Assembly (NCBI RefSeq): GCF_900110105.1
Contig: NZ_FOCL01000013.1
Coordinates: 62,001-126,000, forward strand
DNA length: 64,000 nucleotides
Source: Mucilaginibacter gossypiicola
Lineage (GTDB): Bacteria; Bacteroidota; Bacteroidia; Sphingobacteriales; Sphingobacteriaceae
Direction: 5' to 3'
The notes under the pieces are model-generated. The model did no database searches. It saw only the letters and a list, made by a program, of their open reading frames with translations, and was not told the origin of the DNA. The position numbers were made by a program, and so were the translations under genes. Positions 53,262-61,340 of the stretch are shown here, piece by piece; the stretch's first letter is position 1; the number at the start of each line of letters is the position of its first letter.

Positions 53262-53645
53262 ATCGACATATTTAGAGGCTCGGACATCATAAATCATGTC
53301 ATTGCGAGGAGCAGAACGGGAATGAGTCTTAGGCGCGACGCGGCAATCGCATGTTATACAGGGTGGTTATGCTACCGTATGGCTGTAAAAAGGTATTGTG
53401 TGTTATTAAGCATACGGAACACACACATTACGCGCGCGCCAGCAAAAGGTTAACAAAGGACTCAAATTAAACGGAAATTTTTTGTAACAATTGATTTTGG
53501 CCGGAAACTAATATAAGTAAAAAATGGTTTGCGGTTCGGTATCTAACAATATCTGATAAAATTGCCTGGGGCCCTGATGCCAGATGCAGTATCTATATCA
53601 TCAAGATAGGAATTCAAAGTATAATAAATCAATAATCTACTGGCC
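53262..53645. other. Intergenic region with truncated repeat, otherwise empty
   Basis: A 391-bp gap between the LysR and CPBP genes. It contains GTCATTGCGAG copy F (53298-53376), which lacks its right end, then about 270 bp in which I see no gene, terminator or convincing promoter. Confidence 0.4.
53298..53376. repeat. GTCATTGCGAG palindromic repeat, copy F (right end missing)
   Basis: It begins gtcattgcgaggagc and shares the block tatacagggtgg-tatgctacc with copy G, but no cctcgcaatgac end follows, so it is truncated. Confidence 0.75.
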
Positions 53646-54452
53646 ATGAAACGTAGAGCACAATATCAAAAAAACTGGGTGTATACATTGTTAATGGTGA
53701 TACTATTCTGTGTTTTTTGTGCAGCTGTTCTGATTATCTGCTCTATACTTTTTAAAGGGATTTCGAAGCCTTTGGAGGATATTTTGATGGCAGGCATTGC
53801 ATCTGTTCTGGTCTTTTTAATAACAATACCTTTTTCAAAGTGGGAAAAGTTGTCGCTTAGTAATATAGGTGTAATTCCTTTTAAGAGATCATTTTTTAAA
53901 GTTGTGCTGGGATTGATAATAGGATTGCTGATTTCTGGACTGCATATAACTACGGTTGTTTTTTTTAGCCATATATCATTAAACCGGTTTAACGGTACGT
54001 CATTTACCACCACAATAGCAATGCTTCTTTTGTATTTATTGACAGCCCTTCGTGAAGAACTTGCATTTAGAGGTTATCCGCTGCGCAGTCTTGCCTATTC
54101 CATTGGTAACTGGAAAGCGCAGGCTATTATCGCCGTATTTTTTGCTTTAGAACATTTGGCCGGGGGGTATACCTGGGGACAGGCAATTTTGGGCGCCGCA
54201 ATAGGTGCTATATTATTTGGAATTGCCGCCCTTCGATCCGGGGGAATAGCACTGCCTCTGGGGATACATACAGCCTGGAATTTCAGTCAATGGTACGTGG
54301 GGTTTAAACTTGAAAAGGGTATGTACGACGCCATAGTTCCGGAAGCATTTCAATCTTCAAATCAAATGGTAATCCAGGTTTCATACATAGTAATTATGTT
54401 GGGAGCAATAGCAGCCTTTTATTTTTATAAATCGCCGCAACATACAGTTTGA
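53646..54452 (+). CDS. CPBP family intramembrane glutamic protease
   Basis: A 268-residue protein with about eight hydrophobic segments. The CPBP/CAAX-protease motifs are present: EE-x3-R in LREELAFRGYPLRSL (catalytic Glu pair), FALEHLAGG with the conserved His, and LGIHTAWNFSQ with His/Asn. Family members cleave within membranes, process prenylated proteins in eukaryotes and often give self-immunity to peptides in bacteria. No bacteriocin gene is nearby. The gene is more AT-rich than the average of the window and is flanked by two copies of the GTCATTGCGAG repeat. Confidence 0.9.
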   Translation: MKRRAQYQKNWVYTLLMVILFCVFCAAVLIICSILFKGISKPLEDILMAGIASVLVFLITIPFSKWEKLSLSNIGVIPFKRSFFKVVLGLIIGLLISGLHITTVVFFSHISLNRFNGTSFTTTIAMLLLYLLTALREELAFRGYPLRSLAYSIGNWKAQAIIAVFFALEHLAGGYTWGQAILGAAIGAILFGIAALRSGGIALPLGIHTAWNFSQWYVGFKLEKGMYDAIVPEAFQSSNQMVIQVSYIVIMLGAIAAFYFYKSPQHTV

Positions 54453-54548
54453 TCTACAGGTAAGGAATTCATTCCAGGTAGCAATGATCTAGGAGATTTT
54501 TGAGGCAGAGACGGTTTGAGGTACTAAAACAAATATAACTGAAAACAT

Positions 54549-54654
54549 GTCGTTGCGGGTAACGAAACAGGAATGAGCCCAGGCGTGACGTGGCAATCGC
54601 ATGCTATACAGGGTGGCTATGCTACCTTGCGATTGCTTCATTCCCCGCAATTAC
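54549..54654. repeat. GTCATTGCGAG palindromic repeat, copy G (divergent)
   Basis: Ends gtcgttgcgggtaacgaa and ttccccgcaattac keep pairing although both depart from the consensus (gcggg/ccccgc). The outer palindrome continues as aaaacatg/catgtttt. It lies between the convergent CPBP and DoxX genes. Confidence 0.78.
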
Positions 54655-54666
54655 ATGTTTTATTTA

Positions 54667-55062
54667 TCACGAAGCTACCGGCGTTGCCGTAAAAATGCTT
54701 GCATAATACTTACGATAAGCAAAAAGCAAAAACACCTGTAAAACTATAACGGCCGACCCTACGGGAATACCCGCCGGCGCCAAAATGGCATGGAAAAGAA
54801 ATATATTAAGCGAAATAGGCAACAGCACCAATACAAATAGCGCAGTAAAGCGATTAATGAGCAGGAAAAAACCGCTTGTTATTTCTATTACTTTCATATA
54901 CTGAAAAAAATAGCCTGAGCCAAACAATCCGCCGCTAAAAGCCTGTGCTTTATCGGTCATGGGCGGTTGGGCCATGTGCAGGAACTGGAAAAAGAAATTT
55001 AAACCAAATACCACGAAGATGAGCCCCAGCAAAATGCGGGCAATTAGTACTGCAATTTTCAT
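54667..55062 (-). CDS. DoxX family membrane protein
   Basis: A 131-residue protein from the ATG at 55062; an upstream in-frame ATG at 55122 would add 20 residues (MSIKLLNLVFNLVLNLLI) ahead of the conserved start MKIAVLIARILLGLIFVVFGLNFF. Four membrane helices are visible, with LLLGLIF-VFGLNF and GSGYFFQYMKVIEITSGFFLL typical of DoxX/YphA. Roles proposed for the family include thiosulfate oxidation and redox-stress complexes; none can be assigned here. Confidence 0.86.
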   Translation of the reverse strand: MKIAVLIARILLGLIFVVFGLNFFFQFLHMAQPPMTDKAQAFSGGLFGSGYFFQYMKVIEITSGFFLLINRFTALFVLVLLPISLNIFLFHAILAPAGIPVGSAVIVLQVFLLFAYRKYYASIFTATPVAS

Positions 55063-55177
55063 AATTAATAGGTTTAATACAAGGTTAAACACTAAGTTTA
55101 GTAATTTAATTGACATATTCAAATCGTCCTCATATCTAACCGTTTAAACAGGCATCACTTTTGATAAAACGGGGTAT

Positions 55178-55723
55178 ATGAACATTCAAAAAATAACTTT
55201 CGGCAACGGTTGCTTTTGGTGCACCGAAGCCGTTTTTCAATCGCTTAAAGGTGTAACATCAGTAACCTCGGGCTATATGGGGGGTAAGGTTTTAAACCCA
55301 ACCTATGAGCAGGTTTGTACTGGTGCTACCGGCCATGCCGAAGTGATCCATTTGGAATATGATGCCGATGTGATCTCGTTTGATGAACTGCTGCTGGTTT
55401 TCTTTAAAACACATAACCCAACAACCCTTAACCGCCAGGGTGCTGATGTAGGCACACAATACAGGTCGGCAATATTTTATTATACTGATGAGCAGAAGCA
55501 GGCTTCGGAAGCCATGATCAAAACGCTTACTAACGAGCATGTTTATGACGATCCGATTGTTACCGAAATAACCCCGGCAAGTGAGTTTTACAGTGCTGAA
55601 GATTATCATCAAAACTATTTCAACGATAATCCTAACAAGTCGTACTGTGCGTTTGTTATCCAGCCAAAACTCAATAAATTTGCCAGGGAGTTTAAGGATA
55701 AAATAAAACCGGAGCTGTTGTAA
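55178..55723 (+). CDS. msrA: Peptide-methionine (S)-S-oxide reductase
   Basis: A 181-residue enzyme that repairs methionine-S-sulfoxide in proteins. The active site is Cys12 in GNGCFWCTEAVF; family-typical SGYMGG, YEQVCTGATGHAEVI, FFKTHNPTTLNRQGADVGTQYRSAIFY and AEDYHQNYF follow. The recycling cysteine is less certain (the C-terminal region has KSYC). Length is normal. It is monocistronic, with a tandem repeat pair downstream. Confidence 0.96.
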   Translation: MNIQKITFGNGCFWCTEAVFQSLKGVTSVTSGYMGGKVLNPTYEQVCTGATGHAEVIHLEYDADVISFDELLLVFFKTHNPTTLNRQGADVGTQYRSAIFYYTDEQKQASEAMIKTLTNEHVYDDPIVTEITPASEFYSAEDYHQNYFNDNPNKSYCAFVIQPKLNKFAREFKDKIKPELL

Positions 55724-55731
55724 AGAGGCTT

Positions 55732-55888
55732 GTCGTGCTGAGTTTGTCTAAGCATGGTGGACAAGCCCCTCCGCAGGGGGGCTTCGACAGGCTTTATATG
55801 ACATAATAAAAAACGGGTGTCATGCTGAGCCAGTCGAAGCATAGCGGGTTGGGCCTCTGCGCGCGTCCTTCGACAAGCTCAGGATGAC
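55732..55888. repeat. Tandem pair of GTCATGCTGAG ... CTCAGGATGAC-type repeats
   Basis: Two units (55732-55802 and 55819-55888) each begin gtc(g/a)tgctgag and carry cttcgaca(g/a)gct near the end, closing with atgaca. The arms are inverted copies, so each unit can form a hairpin. Similar sequences are, from memory, widely dispersed in unrelated bacterial genomes. They fill the msrA to phosphatase gap. Confidence 0.75.
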
Positions 55889-55925
55889 AATCCCTCCACA
55901 CCGACAGCATTTTTAATCAACCATT

Positions 55926-56732
55926 ATGAAAAAAAGCTATAGCTATCTACTATCAGGGCTGTTATTATTCAGCGCTTGTTCATCCGTTAAAAAAACTGCT
56001 ACTTCAAGTACCAGCATTGCCAATGATGGTAAGATCTGGGCTTCCTTATGGCAGCAGCGGGCGGCCGAATACAAAGCGCTATGCTTTCAGGCCTATAACA
56101 TAGCTAAGCTTAGGGTTGATGAAGGAATCAAGAGCCCCGGCGATAAACCGCTGGCCATTGTTACCGACATCGACGAAACCCTTCTGGATAATAGTCCTTA
56201 CGACGCTCACCGTGCTTTACAAAATTTAGATTACAACGATGCCACTTGGAAACAGTGGACAGATAAAGCCATTGCTGATACCGTACCTGGAGCCCCTGCT
56301 TTTTTTAAATATGCGGCATCAAAAGGTATCACTATATTTTACATTACCAATCGTAACGAAAATGAGCGGGCAAGCACATTGAGAAATCTGCAGTTGTATA
56401 GTTTGCCTTTTGCTGATGATGAACATTTGCTGTTAAAAACCACAACGTCAAGCAAAGAGGCGCGTAGGCTTACCGTTTTAAAAACACATAACATCCTGCT
56501 GCTTTGCGGCGATAACCTGCCCGACTTTGACTTGTTATATGATAATCATCCGGCAGAGGAAAGCAGGGTTGCAACCACCCAAAAGCTCCAAAAGGAATTT
56601 GGCAGCAGATACATTGTTATTCCCAATCCCTCATACGGAGATTTTGAAGGTGCGTTATTCCAATATAATTACAAACTTACCCCGGCCCAAAAAGATTCGG
56701 TGATCAGGACTAAAATCAAAGCAGATCAGTAA
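55926..56732 (+). CDS. Lipoprotein e(P4)-family 5'-nucleotidase / acid phosphatase
   Basis: A 268-residue outer-membrane lipoprotein (lipobox FSACSS, Cys19 region). It is a class C (DDDD) HAD phosphatase with the signature AIVTDIDETLLDNSPY (nucleophile and acid/base Asp pair), then ITIFYITNRNE and LLCGDNLPDFDLLYD. In Haemophilus the P4 protein removes phosphate from NMN and other nucleotides so that the nucleosides can be taken up. The substrate in this organism is inferred only. Confidence 0.93.
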   Translation: MKKSYSYLLSGLLLFSACSSVKKTATSSTSIANDGKIWASLWQQRAAEYKALCFQAYNIAKLRVDEGIKSPGDKPLAIVTDIDETLLDNSPYDAHRALQNLDYNDATWKQWTDKAIADTVPGAPAFFKYAASKGITIFYITNRNENERASTLRNLQLYSLPFADDEHLLLKTTTSSKEARRLTVLKTHNILLLCGDNLPDFDLLYDNHPAEESRVATTQKLQKEFGSRYIVIPNPSYGDFEGALFQYNYKLTPAQKDSVIRTKIKADQ

Positions 56733-56989
56733 GGTTTTCTATCGCTTAACAGTTGAGGGGAGACCGGCACTGGGGAGAAGATATGCAACTTAATTGCCTG
56801 TATTTGCGTATATTTACACAACAATACCTCCGCTGTTTTAATTATTTTAGGTGGCTAAAAGCTTTTTACTTAGTTTAATAAAATAATTAAATGTTTGGAT
56901 GATGTCATAATGTTGTGGTAAAATGTGCATAAAACGCAAATAAATTGCAAATTTGCATACTGCATTATTCAGTTAACCCCTGTTTAACT
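56733..56989. other. Upstream region of the cryptochrome gene
   Basis: A 257-bp AT-rich gap. It contains the perfect palindrome TGCAAATTTGCA at 56946-56957, about 33 nt before the cryptochrome ATG, a possible operator. No repeat element or gene is seen. Confidence 0.35.
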
Positions 56990-58291
56990 ATGAGTGATAG
57001 AACTATTCTGGTTTGGTTTAGAAATGACTTGCGTATTCATGATAACGAAATATTGTTAGAAGCTGTACGCAAGGCTGATAAAGTACTGCCGGTTTATTGT
57101 TTCGATCCTTATTATTTTCAGCATACCGAAGCGGGGGCTTCAAAAACCGGGAATTTCAGGGCGCGGTTTCTGTTAGAGGCTGTAGCTGATCTCCGCAAAA
57201 ATTTACAGGGCTTTGGTGCCGAACTTATTATCAGAATAGGTAACCCGGCAGAGGTGATCCCTCAGCTTGCCGAAGAGTACCATGTAAATGAAGTGTATCA
57301 TCACCGTGAGGTAGCCTATGAAGAAACCAATATTTCTGAAGAGGTTGAAGCCGCACTTTGGAAGATGAGGCTTAACCTCAAGCATTTCATCGGGCATACG
57401 ATGTACCACAAGGAGGACCTTCCCTTCCCGATTAAAGATATTCCTGATAGTTTCGCCATTTTTAAAAAGAAAGTGGAACGCGACAGTAATGTCAGGCAAT
57501 GCGTGCCAACACCTGATCATATCACTATTCCCGAAATTACTGATGCCGGCGAATTGCCAACTTTACAGCAGTTAGGTTTAAATGAACCTGTTGATGATAT
57601 GCGTGCTACCGAATATTTTCAGGGCGGCGAAACCGCGGCTTTGGTGCAACTGCATAAGTGTTTTGCCAATATTGACCAGGTGACCAAGCAAAAAAGTGGA
57701 CGTAATAGTGCTGACTGCTCATCAAAACTTTCTCCATGGATTTCGATTGGATGTATATCGCCAAGGCAGGTTTACTGGGAAATCCAAAAATATGGGAGCA
57801 ACGGCAACTTGCTGAAACTTGAATTGCTTTGGCGCGATTATTTCAGGTTCATGTTTAAAAAACACGGACAAAAATTTATCAAGGCTAAAGATGAAGCTCA
57901 AAACACTGACCTTGCTCCGGATGCCGACCTGTTGCTCCAAAAATGGAAAAACGGCGAAACCGGGGTACCCCTGATAGATGCTGCTATGCATGAGCTTAAT
58001 GCTACGGGCTTTATCAGCAATCAAAACCGACAAATCGTAGCGGGCTATTTGGTAAACACCCTTAAAGCCGACTGGACACAGGGTGCCGCTTATTTTGAAG
58101 AAAAGCTTATTGACTATTCACCTGCCAGTAACTGGGGTAATTGGGCCTTTATTGCCGGAGTTAATGATGCTAAAGAAAGTAAATACACTATAGCCACCAA
58201 GCTACCCAAAGAGCTGGAAGCCAAAACCGATTTTGTGAATACCTGGCAACCGTCATCCATTGATGAGGCCGGGGATTTGGTTAGCGCTTAA
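56990..58291 (+). CDS. DASH-type cryptochrome / photolyase
   Basis: A 433-residue protein from the ATG at 56990; a further upstream ATG at 56945 would add 15 non-homologous residues. The photolyase N-terminal Rossmann domain (TILVWFRNDLRIHDNEILLEA) and FAD-binding domain are complete. FAD-site patterns include RDYFRFM, TGVPLIDAAMHELNATGFISNQNRQIVAGYL and DYSPASNWGNWAFIAGV; the last resembles the DASH-group WGNW-AGV segment. Family proteins repair cyclobutane dimers in single-stranded DNA using blue light. DASH versus CPD class I is judged by pattern only. Confidence 0.9.
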   Translation: MSDRTILVWFRNDLRIHDNEILLEAVRKADKVLPVYCFDPYYFQHTEAGASKTGNFRARFLLEAVADLRKNLQGFGAELIIRIGNPAEVIPQLAEEYHVNEVYHHREVAYEETNISEEVEAALWKMRLNLKHFIGHTMYHKEDLPFPIKDIPDSFAIFKKKVERDSNVRQCVPTPDHITIPEITDAGELPTLQQLGLNEPVDDMRATEYFQGGETAALVQLHKCFANIDQVTKQKSGRNSADCSSKLSPWISIGCISPRQVYWEIQKYGSNGNLLKLELLWRDYFRFMFKKHGQKFIKAKDEAQNTDLAPDADLLLQKWKNGETGVPLIDAAMHELNATGFISNQNRQIVAGYLVNTLKADWTQGAAYFEEKLIDYSPASNWGNWAFIAGVNDAKESKYTIATKLPKELEAKTDFVNTWQPSSIDEAGDLVSA

Positions 58292-58431
58292 ATATTATCT
58301 GTACCAAAATATTTTATATCCGTTTCAAAACAAGATGCCATAATTTGAGTTTTCACCCCAAAGGGTAAAATAAGCCTAATAATGGTTAAATTTCTTTACA
58401 ATTAATTATGAAGTATATAGCGGTATATCAT

Positions 58432-58439
58432 TACTTTTG
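58432..58439 (+). promoter_or_regulatory. -7 box (TACTTTTG) of sucA
   Basis: TACTTTTG fits TAnnTTTG and ends 25 nt before the sucA ATG at 58464. This placement makes the TTG inside it (58437-58439) an unlikely start codon. Confidence 0.55.
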
Positions 58440-58463
58440 TACCGTTTTAAAGATCAGTTTCAC

Positions 58464-61280
58464 ATGGATCGTCTCAATTATATAAATAGCGGAAACGCTG
58501 CCTACATATCTTCCCTATACGAACAGTACAAACAGGAACCGGAATCGGTTGATTACGGATGGCAAAAATTCTTTGAAGGATTTGATTTTGGTAAAGATAC
58601 CGACGCTGCCGGAGCAATTGCGCCTGCTGCAGTTGGTGAAGCTACTCCTGAACATTTCTTAAAGGAGATCAACGTATTAAACATGATAGATGGTTACCGC
58701 TCGCGCGGGCACTTGTTTGCAAAAACAAACCCAGTTCGCGAACGCCGCCATTATTACCCAGGCAAGGAGCTTGAAACTTTTGGGTTGAGCGAAGCCGACC
58801 TTGATACCGTTTTTAACGCTGGTGTTGAAGTTGGTTTAGGCGCTGCCAAATTGCGCGATATCCGCCAGTTGCTTGAGGATACTTATTGCCGTTCGATAGG
58901 TACCGAATATAAATATATCCGTAACCCCATTAAAATAAAATGGTTTGAAGAGCGGATGGAAAGCCATCGCAATACACCTTCTTTTACAATTGATGAAAAG
59001 AAGGAGATGCTTAACAAACTGAACGAAGCAGTAACTTTCGAAAACTTTTTAGGTACCAAATTCCTTGGTCAAAAACGTTTCTCATTGGAAGGTGCCGAAG
59101 CCCTGATTCCATCAATGGATTCGGTAATAAAAAAAGGTGCTGATCTGGGTATCGAGGAGTTCATCATCGGTATGGCACACCGCGGTCGTTTGAACGTGTT
59201 GACCAACATCATGGAGAAAACCTATAAAGAGGTATTCTCTGAGTTTGAAGGTAAAAATTATGACTCTGAATCACCTTTTGGCGGCGACGTGAAATACCAC
59301 TTAGGTTTTTCAACCGACGTGCATACCAAAAGCGGCAAAAAAGTTCACCTGAGCCTTTGCCCTAACCCATCGCACCTGGAGGCTGTTGACCCGGTTGTGG
59401 AAGGTATCACCCGTTCAAAAATCGACTTTAAATATGGTGGTGATCATTCAAAAATCGCTCCTATCCTGATCCACGGCGATGCTTCAATTGCTGGCCAGGG
59501 TATAGTATATGAAGTTTTACAAATGGAAAAACTGGATGGTTACCGCACAGGTGGCACCATTCACCTGGTTATCAACAACCAGATAGGTTTTACCACCAAC
59601 TATAAGGATGCCCGTTCAAGTACTTATTGTACAGACGTTGCCAAAACTGTGCTTTCGCCGGTTTTCCACGTAAACGGTGATGATGTTGAAGCTTTGGCCT
59701 ATGTAGTAAACCTGGCTATGGAATACAGGCAGGTATTTAATGAGGACGTATTTATCGATATCCTTTGCTACCGCCGCTATGGCCACAACGAGGCTGACGA
59801 ACCTAAATTCACCCAGCCGCTGTTGTACAAAGCTATCGATGCACATCCAAACCCGCTTAAAATTTACAACCAGAAACTGATTGATGAAGGAAGCATTGAT
59901 GCTGAATTCTTGAAATCTATAGAAAAAACCTTCAAAGATGAGTTACAGCAAAAGCTTGACGAAGTAAAATCTGAAGAAAGGTTTACCGATACCATTGCCA
60001 TGTTTGAAGGTGCCTGGAGCGGATTGCACCTTGCGAGCCATAAAGAACTGGTAAAACCTATTGATACTTCAGTAGCCGAAGAAACCATATTAGAGATAGG
60101 TAATAAGATCACCGTTTTGCCGCCAAACAAAGAGTTCTTCAAGAAAATTGAGAAACTGTTTGAAGACCGCAGCGCCATGGTGAACAAAACCAAAGTGTTT
60201 GACTGGGCTATGGGCGAATTACTTGCTTACGGTACTTTGTTAAAAGAAGGCTATCCGATAAGGTTAAGCGGTGAGGACGTAAAACGTGGTACTTTCTCCC
60301 ATCGTCATGCGGTATTAACACTGGTTGACTCAGAAGATGAATTTACACCACTTGCTGCTGTTAATCCCGAAGCTAAACTGAGCATCTATAACTCTTTATT
60401 ATCTGAGTATGGTGTTTTAGGTTTTGAATATGGTTATGCCCTTGCAAATCCTAACGCTTTAACCATTTGGGAAGCCCAGTTTGGTGACTTCTTTAATGGT
60501 GCCCAGATCATTGTTGACCAGTACATAGCCAGTGCCGAAACTAAATGGCAGCGTGGTAACGGTTTGGTAATGTTATTGCCTCACGGTTATGAAGGCCAGG
60601 GTCCGGAGCATTCGTCTGCCCGTGTTGAGCGTTTTATGGAGCTTTGCGCCGATGACAACATCCAGGTTGCTAACTGTACTACCCCTGCCAACTTCTTCCA
60701 TATTTTACGCAGGCAAATGCACCGCGATTTCCGCAAGCCATTGATCATCTTTACACCAAAAAGCTTGCTGCGCAGTCCTAAATGCGTATCGCCAATTGAA
60801 GATTTTACAAGCGGCAAGTTCCACGAGTTAATAGACGATACTTACGTTGATCCTAAAAAGGTAAAACGCGTATTGCTATGTACAGGTAAAGTTTATTACG
60901 ACCTGCTTGATAAACAACAGGCTGATAACCGTAAGGATGTTGCAATCGTACGTGTAGAACAGCTTTACCCTACTCCGGTTACTCAAATCCTGAAGATTAA
61001 AGCTAAATACGAAAAAGCGGAATTTATCTGGGTTCAGGAAGAGCCTGAAAACATGGGTGCATGGCCTTACATTTGCCGCAAGTTCCATAACGATAAATTG
61101 ATTAACCTGAGCGTTATATCAAGGATTGAGGGCAGTAGCACTGCAACCGGTTTTGCTAAACAGCACGCTGCTCAACAGTTATACATAGTTTCAAAAGCAT
61201 TTGAAGCTCCTGCAGGTAAAGCGGTTAAAGAATCGGTTAAAAAAACAACAAAGAAAATGGCTGATGCCGGAGCCGATTGA
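58464..61280 (+). CDS. sucA: 2-oxoglutarate dehydrogenase E1 component
   Basis: A 938-residue thiamine-diphosphate enzyme from the ATG at 58464. It decarboxylates 2-oxoglutarate and passes the succinyl group to the lipoyl arm of E2, feeding the TCA cycle. The N-terminal E2-binding segment (NYINSGNAAYISSLYEQYKQEPESVDYGWQKFFEGFDFG) is present. Other landmarks are GMAHRGRLNVL, HLSLCPNPSHLEAVDPVVEG, GDASIAGQGIVYEVLQM (ThDP region), RYGHNEADEP, and the transketolase-like FSHRHAVL. The C-terminal tail is Lys-rich (KKTTKKMADAGAD). sucB follows after 60 nt. Confidence 0.97.
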   Translation: MDRLNYINSGNAAYISSLYEQYKQEPESVDYGWQKFFEGFDFGKDTDAAGAIAPAAVGEATPEHFLKEINVLNMIDGYRSRGHLFAKTNPVRERRHYYPGKELETFGLSEADLDTVFNAGVEVGLGAAKLRDIRQLLEDTYCRSIGTEYKYIRNPIKIKWFEERMESHRNTPSFTIDEKKEMLNKLNEAVTFENFLGTKFLGQKRFSLEGAEALIPSMDSVIKKGADLGIEEFIIGMAHRGRLNVLTNIMEKTYKEVFSEFEGKNYDSESPFGGDVKYHLGFSTDVHTKSGKKVHLSLCPNPSHLEAVDPVVEGITRSKIDFKYGGDHSKIAPILIHGDASIAGQGIVYEVLQMEKLDGYRTGGTIHLVINNQIGFTTNYKDARSSTYCTDVAKTVLSPVFHVNGDDVEALAYVVNLAMEYRQVFNEDVFIDILCYRRYGHNEADEPKFTQPLLYKAIDAHPNPLKIYNQKLIDEGSIDAEFLKSIEKTFKDELQQKLDEVKSEERFTDTIAMFEGAWSGLHLASHKELVKPIDTSVAEETILEIGNKITVLPPNKEFFKKIEKLFEDRSAMVNKTKVFDWAMGELLAYGTLLKEGYPIRLSGEDVKRGTFSHRHAVLTLVDSEDEFTPLAAVNPEAKLSIYNSLLSEYGVLGFEYGYALANPNALTIWEAQFGDFFNGAQIIVDQYIASAETKWQRGNGLVMLLPHGYEGQGPEHSSARVERFMELCADDNIQVANCTTPANFFHILRRQMHRDFRKPLIIFTPKSLLRSPKCVSPIEDFTSGKFHELIDDTYVDPKKVKRVLLCTGKVYYDLLDKQQADNRKDVAIVRVEQLYPTPVTQILKIKAKYEKAEFIWVQEEPENMGAWPYICRKFHNDKLINLSVISRIEGSSTATGFAKQHAAQQLYIVSKAFEAPAGKAVKESVKKTTKKMADAGAD

Positions 61281-61340
61281 TCCGTCAATTTATATCCATT
61301 TATCATCCATTAAAAAATATTAAATCTACAATACTACAAT

